This document shows positions 34,400 to 43,438 of a stretch of 64,000 bases of DNA, piece by piece. Each line of letters begins with the position of its first letter. Within the stretch, counting starts at the first letter, position 1. Location: positions 372,001 through 436,000 of the forward strand of contig CAYUYJ010000001.1 in NCBI GenBank assembly GCA_964449325.1, read 5' to 3'. A program made the position numbers and the translations under genes. Source of the stretch: RGIG3002 sp964449325. Its GTDB lineage: Bacteria; Bacillota; Clostridia; Lachnospirales; Lachnospiraceae. The notes beneath the pieces are model-generated. The model saw nothing but the letters and a program-made list of their open reading frames with translations. It searched no databases and was not told where the DNA came from.

Positions 34400-35241
34400 C
34401 TCGTCCCTTTTTCAAAATGTTTTTTGCATAAATTTGTCAATCCGATTTCTATTAAAACAATAGTAAGCATCACAATAGAAAGTGCACTTCCCAGTCCCGG
34501 ACGTTGTTTCACATCTCCTACAAACATATCCACAATTTTTACAGGCAATAAAGCTATACTGTTATTGACCAACAGATACGGTGTTGCATATGTCGCAATA
34601 GCATTGGCAAACAACATATTAAACGTTCCCAAAATTCCGGGCATCATCACAGGGATCCCAATTTGTATCCAAAATCGAATACTCCTTGCATTCATCAGTC
34701 TTGCCGCTTCCTTCCACTCTTTTTTAATTTTGTCAAAAGCCGGCAAAAGCAGCAAAGTTCCCATTGGTATCTGGAAGTACACATAAATGATAAACATACC
34801 CTTCATGGAGTAAAGATTATAGGAAGAAAGAGGTGTAAATCCGATTTCCTTGCTGATTAGTACAAACACTCCCGATGTACCAAGCACGGTAATGAACGCA
34901 ATGGCAAGGGGTAGTCCCGAAAAAGTTGATGTCAGATTCAGCAGGGAAAGATACCAGCTTTTCTTTTTTCCGGTGTCCCTGCAAAGTGCCATTGCAAGGA
35001 AAAAATCAATTACAAGGCCAACGATGGTAGACAGCATCGTAATCCATAAGCTGTTTTTAATCGCCGTTAAATAAATCGGCTTTTCAAAAATCTGTATAAA
35101 ATTATCTAATGTAAAACTACCTTTGTCCATAAAGCTTTTTGTTATCATGCTAACAAGCGGCATACATTCGAAAAACAGAATAATAAATGCAAGCGGCAGA
35201 AAGAATGCTATTCTGCCGCCCGCTTTCTTTAAATTGTTCAT
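34396..35241 (-). CDS. ABC transporter permease (PotB/FbpB type)
   Basis: This 281-residue membrane protein has six hydrophobic segments (first IAFFLPLAFIILFFECMPLV) and the coupling region EAARLMNARSIRFWIQIGIP. It follows the binding-protein gene by 18 bases and overlaps the second permease. Confidence 0.9.
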   Translation of the reverse strand: MNNLKKAGGRIAFFLPLAFIILFFECMPLVSMITKSFMDKGSFTLDNFIQIFEKPIYLTAIKNSLWITMLSTIVGLVIDFFLAMALCRDTGKKKSWYLSLLNLTSTFSGLPLAIAFITVLGTSGVFVLISKEIGFTPLSSYNLYSMKGMFIIYVYFQIPMGTLLLLPAFDKIKKEWKEAARLMNARSIRFWIQIGIPVMMPGILGTFNMLFANAIATYATPYLLVNNSIALLPVKIVDMFVGDVKQRPGLGSALSIVMLTIVLIEIGLTNLCKKHFEKGTR

Positions 35242-35259
35242 TCGCCTTCTACTCCCTTA

Positions 35260-36360
35260 TTATTCCATAAGAGGAATGATCTCTTCTTCCCAACGTGTAG
35301 CAATTTCTGTGCATGCTGCCGTAATTGCTTCATTATCTGTAAGTGGAATTGTATTAGTATATTCTGTATCGGAAATCATTTTCTCTGCCAGCTCTGCCGG
35401 GAGTTCCACATCGGAACGAATCGGACGCGCATATCCTTTGGCACGGTCTATCTGTCCCTCATCGCTCAACATATATTCAACCGTTAATGCTGCCGAATAC
35501 GGGTGCGGTGCATATTTGTTAATTACAAGGCAATAACCGGACTGAATAGCACCATCACTCATAACATGGCATTCAATCTCTGCGTCCGGCGCTGCTTCCA
35601 ATGTCAAATCTCTGTATTGCAAAGTCAGATAATCCCATGTAAGATAAATGTCAATTTCATTTCTTTCCATTCTTTCCTGACTGTATGTACCTGCATCCAG
35701 TCTTCCGTCCTCTGCAAGCTGTTTGAAGAAATCGAATGCCGGATCCAGATTATCCACTCCGCCGCCCAGTGAATAAGCACAGGAAAGCACTGCCATCTGG
35801 GAAGAAGCACCACGCACTACGTCACCGATTGTTACTACGCAATCACTGTCTGCCAGCGTCTTCCATGAATCAATGGTCTCTCCTACTTTTGCTTTATTTA
35901 CCATACAACTCATCGTTCCAACATAGGTGATTACCCAATTGCCGTCAGGGTCTTTTGCCCAATCCGGAACAGAGTCCCATGTTGTCGCTTTGTAAGGCTG
36001 TACTACATCCATATCAATAGCTGTCTGTCCAAAAGCCTGTCCTACATCGCCAATATCCTTTGTAGCCGCATCTTTTTCCGTTTCAAAGGTAGATAACTCC
36101 TCTGCCGAACTCATATCTGTATCCTCATGAGTCAGCCCATAAGTTTCCGTAATACTTGTCCAGCTTCCTCGCCAGTTTGCCCAATCATCCGGCATTCCCA
36201 CAGAAGCAATTTCTCCTTCTTCTTTCGCTTTCTCAATAATCTCATCCAAAGATACTTCTCTCAAATCTACAGTTTCCGTATTTTTCTTTGTACCGCAACC
36301 GGACATACAGACTGCAACTGCAAGCAATGCTGCTGATACTTTTAAAACGTTTCTTCTCAT
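35260..36360 (-). CDS. Extracellular solute-binding lipoprotein (AfuA/FbpA/PotD-like)
   Basis: This 366-residue lipoprotein has a signal peptide MRRNVLKVSAALLAVAV with lipobox MSGC and a mature domain with EKAKEEGEIASVGMPDDW, as in ferric-iron, phosphonate or organophosphate binding proteins. I start at MRRNVLK because the signal peptide begins there; the upstream frame has no such pattern. It is first in the five-gene transporter/PHP operon. Confidence 0.87.
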   Translation of the reverse strand: MRRNVLKVSAALLAVAVCMSGCGTKKNTETVDLREVSLDEIIEKAKEEGEIASVGMPDDWANWRGSWTSITETYGLTHEDTDMSSAEELSTFETEKDAATKDIGDVGQAFGQTAIDMDVVQPYKATTWDSVPDWAKDPDGNWVITYVGTMSCMVNKAKVGETIDSWKTLADSDCVVTIGDVVRGASSQMAVLSCAYSLGGGVDNLDPAFDFFKQLAEDGRLDAGTYSQERMERNEIDIYLTWDYLTLQYRDLTLEAAPDAEIECHVMSDGAIQSGYCLVINKYAPHPYSAALTVEYMLSDEGQIDRAKGYARPIRSDVELPAELAEKMISDTEYTNTIPLTDNEAITAACTEIATRWEEEIIPLME

Positions 36361-36550
36361 TCTGATAACAATCCTTTCTCCTCTTGTCACTTTTCTCTTT
36401 TCTTTTCGGTTCAACCCTAAAAAGTGTAGCATTTGTGGGTCTTCTCAAACTATCAACTTTAGGTAAAAATTTGTAAAATTTATGTGACGCAGAATAAAGT
36501 ATTGTAAAATATATAAAGTCACTATCAAATACTATTTTTTCAAATCCATA

Positions 36551-36594
36551 CACAAAAAAGTTTGATTTTGCCGGACACAAAACCAAACTTTTTT
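36551..36594. terminator. Bidirectional terminator downstream of the 56-residue ORF
   Basis: AAAAAAGTTTG (36554-36564) and CAAACTTTTTT (36584-36594) form a stem whose A/T-rich flanks serve either strand. It separates the small ORF at 36634 from the transporter operon. Confidence 0.7.
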
Positions 36595-36633
36595 CGCTTT
36601 CATCAAATATTTTCTAAACTATTATTTCACACC

Positions 36634-36804
36634 CTACAGCAATGTATATTGCATCATTTCATAATGAAGTCTGCTACCCTCCGTAATCTCTTCCGGCAAA
36701 AGTGCTCTTGCCACAAGCTTACATTCCTCTTCCGGCTGATCATCCCTTCTCAGATAGGCGTAGTCTCCGTCAATCTTCTCTACCGTATAATCACAAATTA
36801 ACAT
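36634..36804 (-). CDS. Small conserved-looking protein, DUF3006-like
   Basis: This 56-residue frame begins MLICDYTVEKIDGDYAYLRR and contains KLVARALLPEEITEGSRLHYE. The pattern 'DxxEGDYAxL...LPxxxxEGxxL' resembles the DUF3006 family, but I am not sure of the match. AGGAAGG lies eight bases before the ATG and a terminator follows. It stands alone just outside the IS110 element. Function unknown. Confidence 0.6.
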   Translation of the reverse strand: MLICDYTVEKIDGDYAYLRRDDQPEEECKLVARALLPEEITEGSRLHYEMMQYTLL

Positions 36805-36899
36805 TAGTCTGTCCTTCCTATAATGTCAAGCCCTAAATCATTGATTTTATAGGCTTTTCTTGAAATATTTACCTCATAAAACAGAGCCAAAAGTGTATG

Positions 36900-37325
36900 A
36901 CAGTCATTGTATCTAGTACTGCACAGTTAGAAGAGGGTGCAGTTTATAAAGCGTCCCTTTGTTTTGCTTTATAAAGGCTATAAATCCTCTGTTAACCATG
37001 ATGGTGAACCTTCCGTGTCTAATGGTATCGTGTACCAACTTCCTTCGTCCCACCTGCTCATACACCGAGTGCTCGCTAAGCTTTCTAACAGGGTCATTGC
37101 CCTACGGAGTGAACTACTGCAAGCTACAGCTCTTGTTTATATTTTGATTTTACTGACCTGCCCTTTCCGCAGGGTACGGATATTCCGTGGACGCTTCCCC
37201 TGTTTCGTTACCTGCTGGTCATTGTGCTGATGCAGTGCCTGTTGCACTCCATCGTTATCGGGTTTCTTTCCAGAACCCTGCCCGATTCCGGAATCATCCG
37301 GAACCCGGCAAGGCTCTGGAATAAA
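36900..37325. ncRNA. Structured non-coding flank of the IS110 element, candidate bridge/seekRNA region
   Basis: This stretch has no convincing gene but is richer in GC than its surroundings and full of complementary segments. The clearest is a long nested hairpin at 37268-37321 (TTCCAGA with TCTGGAA, TGCC with GGCA, TTCCGG with CCGGAA). IS110/IS1111 elements encode a structured guide RNA in a non-coding end, so this is the natural place to look. Strand and exact ends are unknown. Confidence 0.45.
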
Positions 37326-37342
37326 TAATGCTGTCGATTGTC

Positions 37343-38770
37343 TTATGCTGCAATCGCTTCCTTCTTTTCCGGCCGTCTGATGTCCATCAACATCTTCTTC
37401 GGATCATAGACCGTGCCTTTCTTCAGAATCGTGTAGATTATCCTCAGAAGCTTGCAGGCTATCACAATCAATGACTGCATCTTTTTCAGCGGATTATCGG
37501 CTCGCGTCGTATAGTACATATGGAGTTCTTTGAATTCCTCCGCATGTGCCACTGCTGACTTTGCCGCTTGAAACAACCAGTATCTGAGTCGTTTGCGTCC
37601 TCTGTGACTGATCTTGGTTTCTCCCTTATGCTTTCCTGAGCTGCATGCTACAAGACCTAATCCACTTAATTTTTGTATTTCCTTAACATCATCAAATCTC
37701 GAAATGTCTCCCATCTCTGCAAGGATTCCGGAAAGTGTGCTTTCTCCCATTCCCGATATCTCCAGAATGTTACCGGTATGCGGTATTTCCTGACATTTCT
37801 GGTTGATCTGTTTCTCTATAACAGCAAGTTCAGCATCCAGCTCCATGATCTTCTGCACAAACCACTTTACAGCCTCCTTACCTGCAATGGCTCCATCCTT
37901 AATCCCAACACTTGCTTTCGCATACTGTAAGATTTCTCCTGCTCTGCTATAGCCGCGTCCTCTGAGCTTGGCATCATGCCAGATTCGTCTTATTCCATCT
38001 TCACCAAGTGCTATCAGATCATCCGGGAATGGTGCCTGTTTCAGCAGTTCCAGACTAAATGCACCATCGACTTTTCCCAACGCATCCTTATACTCCGGGA
38101 AATATATTTTCATCTCTCTGTGCATCCGGTTGATTGTCCGGATTCTGTCCTCATTCAGCTGATCTCTGAACATGGATAACCTGCGAAGCTCCGCATAAAG
38201 TTTTTCCGGAAGGTATGGCATACCAAAGTTGCCATCCTTGACAAGATTTGCTATCAGTTTCGGATCCTTCCTGTCATCCTTCATCTGGCTGTTATCTTCA
38301 ACCTCCTTTGTCTGCTTCACAGCGTAAGGGTTTACCTGAACAACACTGATTCCATTTGAAATCATCCATGTCGCAAGGCAGAACCAGTAGTGGCCGGTCG
38401 GCTCTAAGCCAAGTACTATCTGACTCTTATCATGTTCCGCAGCTATCTTTACTGCCCATTCCTTTGCACTTTGGAATCCCTCATAATCATTGTTGAAAGA
38501 ATATACGGACTTACTGAGCTCCCTTCCTCTGGTATCAATAGCTCTCATATAGTGTGTTTCACTGCCCACATCGCATCCTAAGATAAGCATGCCATCACTG
38601 ATAAAGGAGAGTTTTTCATTTTTATCGAACTTACCATTGGTTTCCAACTCACGCCAGGTTGAAGCTGTGAGATTTTCCTTGATCACCTCCGCTTTTTTCA
38701 AAAGCTCCTGCTGTTCAAAAATATTTGCTGTAACTACTTGATTTTTCTTCTTTGTGCCTTTAACATTCAT
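37343..38770 (-). CDS. IS110-family transposase (DEDD type)
   Basis: This 475-residue transposase has an N-terminal RuvC-like DEDD domain (GCDVGSETHYMRAID, LGLEPTGHYWF, DDRKDPKLIANL) and the C-terminal transposase_20 domain (ISGMGESTLSGILAEMG, KLSGLGLVACSSGKHKGE, RGRKRLRYWLFQAA) with the catalytic serine region. The frame is intact, so the element may be active. It starts with ATG at 38770 after AAGAGGTATC. It is longer than typical IS110 proteins because of an N-terminal extension of about 60 residues. Confidence 0.93.
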   Translation of the reverse strand: MNVKGTKKKNQVVTANIFEQQELLKKAEVIKENLTASTWRELETNGKFDKNEKLSFISDGMLILGCDVGSETHYMRAIDTRGRELSKSVYSFNNDYEGFQSAKEWAVKIAAEHDKSQIVLGLEPTGHYWFCLATWMISNGISVVQVNPYAVKQTKEVEDNSQMKDDRKDPKLIANLVKDGNFGMPYLPEKLYAELRRLSMFRDQLNEDRIRTINRMHREMKIYFPEYKDALGKVDGAFSLELLKQAPFPDDLIALGEDGIRRIWHDAKLRGRGYSRAGEILQYAKASVGIKDGAIAGKEAVKWFVQKIMELDAELAVIEKQINQKCQEIPHTGNILEISGMGESTLSGILAEMGDISRFDDVKEIQKLSGLGLVACSSGKHKGETKISHRGRKRLRYWLFQAAKSAVAHAEEFKELHMYYTTRADNPLKKMQSLIVIACKLLRIIYTILKKGTVYDPKKMLMDIRRPEKKEAIAA

Positions 38771-38775
38771 TTTAG

Positions 38776-38844
38776 ATACCTCTTGTATTCTTTAGATTTT
38801 ACCAACTAGCCAGGTCAGTAATAATCTAAATTTACTTGAGGTAT
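38776..38844. repeat. Hairpin in the 5' end of the IS110 element
   Basis: ATACCTC (38776-38782) with GAGGTAT (38838-38844) and TTTAGATT with AATCTAAA form a long nested stem between the element end and the transposase start. It may control transposase expression or be part of the element's end structure. Confidence 0.5.
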
Positions 38845-38906
38845 TTTTTTGTGTCAATCTCTTGACCTATTTAAAGTATACAGGAAGCTTTCTTTCCGGC
38901 AAAATA

Positions 38907-40577
38907 TTATACGTTCACAAAATTCTTTAAGAATTCTCTCAACGTGCAGGGTTTTCCAAAATAATATCCCTGAATATAATCCGGCCCTATCTCACTGATT
39001 CTGTTCAATTCCTGCTCCGTTTCGATTCCTTCAATACATAATTTCAAATCAATGCTGTGTGACATATCCACCATATGCTGAAGCAGATTGTATTCATAAT
39101 TATTCTTCAAAGCCTTCAGTGTAAAAGAGCGGTCAATTTTAATCGTAGTCGGATTCAAATTATATAAATAATGGAAATTGGAATACCCTGTTCCGAAATC
39201 ATCAAGTGCTAAAGGAATACCGTTTTCCCGCAAGCCATCACAGAAATTCAGGAAATTATCATCCGCCTCCAAAAATCCGCTCTCGGTCAATTCTATTACG
39301 ATGCTTCCCGGCTTCAGACCATATCGTTTCACACTGGTCAAAATCTCCTTTAAAATATCACTTTTTAACACTTGAATATAAGATAAATTTACGGATACCC
39401 TAAAATCCGGTATTGTTTTTTGAATCTCTTTGCAACCCTTTATCGCCTGATGCAATACCCATTTCCCTACCGGAATAATCAGGCCGCTCTCTTCCAAAAG
39501 CGGAATGAACTGAACCGGAGATACCGGACCTGTTTGCTCTGTGGAAAAACGCAACAACGTCTCTGCACCTGACAAACGTCCTTCCTTTGTATCTACAATG
39601 GGCTGAAAATATGCTTCAAATCCTTTAAAATTGTGATTAACGGACTGACGCAAAATCTGTACCAACTGCCTGCGTTGCAAAAAAGCTTCATAGTCTGCCT
39701 CGTCGAATACATAGGCTTTGTTCTTACCGCCGTTTTTTGCTTCATTTAAAGAAAACTCCGTCCATTTCATTAAATCAAAATAGTTCAAATTCTGCATTGC
39801 CGAAAATTCTAAAATTCCGGCGGACAATGTAAAAAATACCTCATACTGATTTTCTTCAATAAACAAACTTATTTTCCAACGGATCTTATTAAACAGCTTC
39901 CTTGCTTCCTCAATACCTTTTTTTGAAAAATCCAGTACCATAAACTCATCAGCAACTATCCGATACAGCTTCTGCTCGGGACGAATGACAGCCTCAATAC
40001 ATTCTGCGGTCTTCCGCAAAATCATATCACCATACTCCATCCCAAGATTTTCATTAATTTCCTTAAAGTTATCAATTCCAAGACGAAGAATAAACCCACT
40101 CACAGAGCCGTTGCTTTTTTCATTTATCTCCTGCTTCAGACTGGATTCTCCCAACAGACCGCTCACGTTATCCGCCTTCTGCTTTTTGCCAATTTCGTTA
40201 ATGCACCCTACAAGCAGCTGCGGTTCTCCGTTGCTGTCCCAGATTACTCTTCCTCTGCAGTTTATCCATATTGCATTTCCGGCTTTATCAATCCATCTAT
40301 ATTGCAGATTGTGAAACTTCGTTTCTTTCCTCATAATCCTGCTCAAATCTTCCAACAGAATATCACGATCATCTGCATATACAAATTTCTTTATTTTTTC
40401 CGTAGCATTATCAAATTGTTTTGATGGAATCGGGAAACGATCCAGCGCATTCTCCGAAATGCAATATACATCATTCTGAATATCCAAAATGTAAATATAA
40501 TCGTCTATCGTCGGATTCAGAATATCAATAAACTCTTCCATCTGTTCTAATGTAATTTTTTTCTTGCAATCTTCCAT
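38907..40577 (-). CDS. PAS-GGDEF-EAL protein with degenerate GGDEF (c-di-GMP phosphodiesterase)
   Basis: The 556 residues comprise a PAS-like domain (about 25-130, with QYRWIDKAGNAIWINCRG), a GGDEF-like domain (about 155-300) whose signature is VADEF rather than GGDEF, and an EAL domain (about 315-550). The EAL domain keeps the key residues: ETLLRF, VNLSYIQV, IELTESG, LDDFGTGYS, KIDRSF, EGIET and QGYYFGKP. It should therefore break down cyclic di-GMP, while the GGDEF part is probably an inactive or GTP-sensing module. No membrane segment is seen. It lies just beyond the IS110 end. Confidence 0.92.
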   Translation of the reverse strand: MEDCKKKITLEQMEEFIDILNPTIDDYIYILDIQNDVYCISENALDRFPIPSKQFDNATEKIKKFVYADDRDILLEDLSRIMRKETKFHNLQYRWIDKAGNAIWINCRGRVIWDSNGEPQLLVGCINEIGKKQKADNVSGLLGESSLKQEINEKSNGSVSGFILRLGIDNFKEINENLGMEYGDMILRKTAECIEAVIRPEQKLYRIVADEFMVLDFSKKGIEEARKLFNKIRWKISLFIEENQYEVFFTLSAGILEFSAMQNLNYFDLMKWTEFSLNEAKNGGKNKAYVFDEADYEAFLQRRQLVQILRQSVNHNFKGFEAYFQPIVDTKEGRLSGAETLLRFSTEQTGPVSPVQFIPLLEESGLIIPVGKWVLHQAIKGCKEIQKTIPDFRVSVNLSYIQVLKSDILKEILTSVKRYGLKPGSIVIELTESGFLEADDNFLNFCDGLRENGIPLALDDFGTGYSNFHYLYNLNPTTIKIDRSFTLKALKNNYEYNLLQHMVDMSHSIDLKLCIEGIETEQELNRISEIGPDYIQGYYFGKPCTLREFLKNFVNV

Positions 40578-40756
40578 ATCTGTTTCCTCTGCCGTCAGCT
40601 TCTACAGTCCTTTTATTGATACATTTACTCAAGATAAAACTATATAGTTAAATTATACTATAAATTTTAGAAAATACAACCAAATTACAGCATTCTTAAC
40701 AAATATTCTTAGTAAATAATTAAATTCTAGTTTGACGCACGAACACTTAGGCAAAC

Positions 40757-40796
40757 AAAACTCCCCGGCCTTCACACCGGGAGGTCGGGGAGTTGA
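40757..40796 (-). terminator. Terminator of the CUT1 sugar-transporter operon
   Basis: AACTCCCCG and CGGGGAGTT form a strong stem with an inner CCGG pair, followed by TTGTTT in the minus direction, about 45 bases after the binding-protein stop codon. Confidence 0.8.
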
Positions 40797-40838
40797 AGTG
40801 TCATAGACACTTACATATACTACTCATTTCCAAACAGA

Positions 40839-42386
40839 TTATTTGCCTGCTTTGAAGTCTTCATACTGCTTTGTGAACTCAGCTAAGATATCCTGATATC
40901 CTGCTTCGTCAAGAGCTTTCTGGTAAGCTTCAATTGTAGCTTCTACATCAGCTTCTGCAAATCCACCATTTTCAAGCGGGTAACCATACTGTTCGAAAAC
41001 GTTCTGGCATGCGCTGAACTGAGCGGATACAGGTGTCTTATCAAAACGGAAACCTGCTGCACAAGATGTGTTAGCACCACCGTTGAAATCTTTGTATAAA
41101 TCAGCTTTGTCAGCCGGCTCACCTGCAACCGGTGTTACGATTGTTGCAGATGCGGATTCCCACATGGAGTGGTTGTATTTTTCACTTGTCTGCTCAACCT
41201 GACCGTCAGCATTGTATGTAAAGTCTTCGCCTTCGATACCGAATGTGTACATATCAGCAAGTTTGCTGTCTGTGTAAAGAAGTCCCATGAAATCGATACA
41301 AGCCTGAGCCTGTTCCGGTGTGCTGTTTGCAGTTACTGCATAGCAAGAACCAAGTGCAGATGTGGAATGTGCCCATCTGTCAGTAATAGGAGCCATTGCA
41401 ACATCCTGACCATAACGGCTGTTAGCTTCAGCGTTTACCGGGATATCTGTCCACCAGGAAATAGCCCAATCCTGTGTCTGAGTTGTTGTATCAGTTGTTG
41501 TCTTTGTAACATCATCTTCTGAAATATATCCTGCATCAGCCCATTTAGCCATTAATGTACAGAATTCTTTATACTGATCAGTAAGAACAGTATCTACAAC
41601 AGTATCAGATTCTCTGTCAACTGCAACCCAGTTAGCTGTAGCATCAGCTGTAAAGAAATCAAAATCGTTGATATAGAATCTGTAGAACATAGCTGTTTTC
41701 TGTGTAAGGAACGGATATTTAAGTCCTTCTGCTTTTGCATCTGCAAGCATAGGCTCTATATCAGCAAGTGACTTAACAGAAGTAATATCCCAACCATACT
41801 TGTCAACAAGATCCTGACGGAACATAATGTCATAACCTTCTACGTTGTCTTTGTAAACCGGAATGAAGTAGTTCTTTCCATCATATTTGGTAGCTTCCCA
41901 CTGTCCTGCATCCATGGACTCGTAAAGAGGAGTTCCCGGAAGTAAATCTGTAATATCATAAACTGCATTGTTCGGCACAAGGTCATTAGTTCCGATTGTG
42001 CTCTCCCATGAAGCTGTCCACAGAAGGTTGATTTCGTTGTTTGCCAATGCAAGATTTGCTTTATCGATATATTCACCGGATCCGATATCTGTCAGTTTAA
42101 TCTGAACATTAATCTTATCCTTGATATACTCGTTAATTGCATCCTCTACCTTCTGAACCTGTTCTGAATCAGGATTTGCAAGGTTAAATGTATTTCTTGT
42201 AACATTAATAGTTACAAGATCTCCAGAAGCAGCTGTGTCTGCTGCATCTGTTGTTGATGCTGTTGTTTCTGTTGTGTCTGTTTTTGCTGCATCTGTTGAA
42301 GCGCTGTCAGAACTTCCACAACCAGCAAGCATCGTTGCTGTCATAGCGCCGGCCAATACTAAAGCCATGAGTTTTTTGATTTTCAT
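40839..42386 (-). CDS. Sugar ABC transporter substrate-binding lipoprotein (CUT1, LipO-like)
   Basis: This 515-residue lipoprotein has a signal peptide with lipobox LAGC (cysteine 23), a Ser/Thr/Ala-rich linker to about residue 55 and a long family 1 solute-binding domain. Large binding proteins of this type with LplB/LplC permeases take up oligosaccharides. It is third in the operon after two permeases. The LacI-type site at the operon promoter suggests cellobiose or a related beta-glucan oligomer, which is inference. Confidence 0.88.
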   Translation of the reverse strand: MKIKKLMALVLAGAMTATMLAGCGSSDSASTDAAKTDTTETTASTTDAADTAASGDLVTINVTRNTFNLANPDSEQVQKVEDAINEYIKDKINVQIKLTDIGSGEYIDKANLALANNEINLLWTASWESTIGTNDLVPNNAVYDITDLLPGTPLYESMDAGQWEATKYDGKNYFIPVYKDNVEGYDIMFRQDLVDKYGWDITSVKSLADIEPMLADAKAEGLKYPFLTQKTAMFYRFYINDFDFFTADATANWVAVDRESDTVVDTVLTDQYKEFCTLMAKWADAGYISEDDVTKTTTDTTTQTQDWAISWWTDIPVNAEANSRYGQDVAMAPITDRWAHSTSALGSCYAVTANSTPEQAQACIDFMGLLYTDSKLADMYTFGIEGEDFTYNADGQVEQTSEKYNHSMWESASATIVTPVAGEPADKADLYKDFNGGANTSCAAGFRFDKTPVSAQFSACQNVFEQYGYPLENGGFAEADVEATIEAYQKALDEAGYQDILAEFTKQYEDFKAGK

Positions 42387-42485
42387 TATGAAATCCTCCC
42401 TATTTTTTATTTATTTCGAATCCTCCGCACTATTGCATCGGATTGAAAACGAAGTTAATAAGTTCAAACAATAAAAATAATAAAG

Positions 42486-43418
42486 TTAACCTTTTACAGA
42501 ACCGACTGTAAGACCCTTAACAAAATATTTCTGGAAGAACGGATATACAACCATAATCGGTCCGATAACAACGAGAACTGTTGCCATCGTTGCAGAATAC
42601 TGCGGAATATTTCCTCCCATAGCCGCTCTTGCCGATGCAGGAACGTTGGAGTTGTTCAACAGGAATTCAATACTCTTCTGAATATTAACAAGCAGTAACT
42701 GTAACGGTTTTTTGCTATCTGTTGTAATATAAAGCAAAGCGTTCTGCCAGTCATTCCAATAAGCGGTAGCCATCATAAATCCTACGGCTGCCAATGACGG
42801 TTTTAACAACGGCAATGTAATCTGGAAGAAAGTACGATACTCTCCTGCACCATCAATCTTAGCAGCTTCCATTAATTCTGCCGGAATACTGTTTGCTATG
42901 TAAGTTCTTAAAATAATAACATTCATGGTTGATACACACAAAGGCAAAATCAGCAACCATAAGCTGTCTTTCAAATGATAATATGATGTAAATACAACAT
43001 ATCCGGAAAGCTGACCACCGTTAAACAACATCGGAATCAGCAGGAATATGGATAAAAATCCGGATAAACGGAATTCCTTTCTACTGATAGAATATGCAAA
43101 CATACTCATAACAAGCAATCCCAATGCAGTTCCAAATACAGTAACAAAAATTGTTATTCCATAAGAAGTCAGAAGCTGTGTACCATATCGTAATACGGAA
43201 TTAATACCTGCCAATGACCATTTTTCAGGGAAGAAGCTGTAACCATTCTGGGCAATAGCTTTCTCATCCGTAAATGCTGCAATAAATACAAGCACAACCG
43301 GCAACCCACAAAACAATGTATAAAGCAGAAGGAAGAATCCGAGAATATACTGTCCCAAGCCCTTCTTTTCTTTTTTGGACGGTGCCAAATCAGCAGAATT
43401 ACCTTTTCTTTTACTCAT
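42486..43418 (-). CDS. Sugar ABC transporter permease (LplC/YtcP-like)
   Basis: This 310-residue CUT1 permease has six membrane segments (first YILGFFLLLYTLFCGLPVVL) and the coupling motif EAAKIDGAGEYRTFFQITLP. It follows its partner permease by 20 bases. No ATPase gene is in this operon. Confidence 0.92.
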   Translation of the reverse strand: MSKRKGNSADLAPSKKEKKGLGQYILGFFLLLYTLFCGLPVVLVFIAAFTDEKAIAQNGYSFFPEKWSLAGINSVLRYGTQLLTSYGITIFVTVFGTALGLLVMSMFAYSISRKEFRLSGFLSIFLLIPMLFNGGQLSGYVVFTSYYHLKDSLWLLILPLCVSTMNVIILRTYIANSIPAELMEAAKIDGAGEYRTFFQITLPLLKPSLAAVGFMMATAYWNDWQNALLYITTDSKKPLQLLLVNIQKSIEFLLNNSNVPASARAAMGGNIPQYSATMATVLVVIGPIMVVYPFFQKYFVKGLTVGSVKG

Positions 43419-43438
43419 TTCTCAATCTCCTCTCCCAA

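Larger units (their letters stand above)
36825..38875 (-). mobile_element. IS110-family insertion element (approximate ends)
   Basis: An IS110-type transposase gene is flanked by about 500 non-coding bases on its 3' side and about 100 on its 5' side. IS110 elements lack true terminal inverted repeats, so ends are hard to fix. ATGTCAAG near 36825 and CTTGAC near 38865 are inverted to each other and may mark subterminal sequences. The neighbours (56-residue ORF and EAL gene) look intact, so the element sits between genes. Boundaries are estimates. Confidence 0.5.

Noticed and set aside
36937..37230. 97-codon plus-strand frame inside the IS110 flank
   Set aside because: No ribosome site or recognisable family, and it overlaps strong hairpins; structured RNA is the better explanation.
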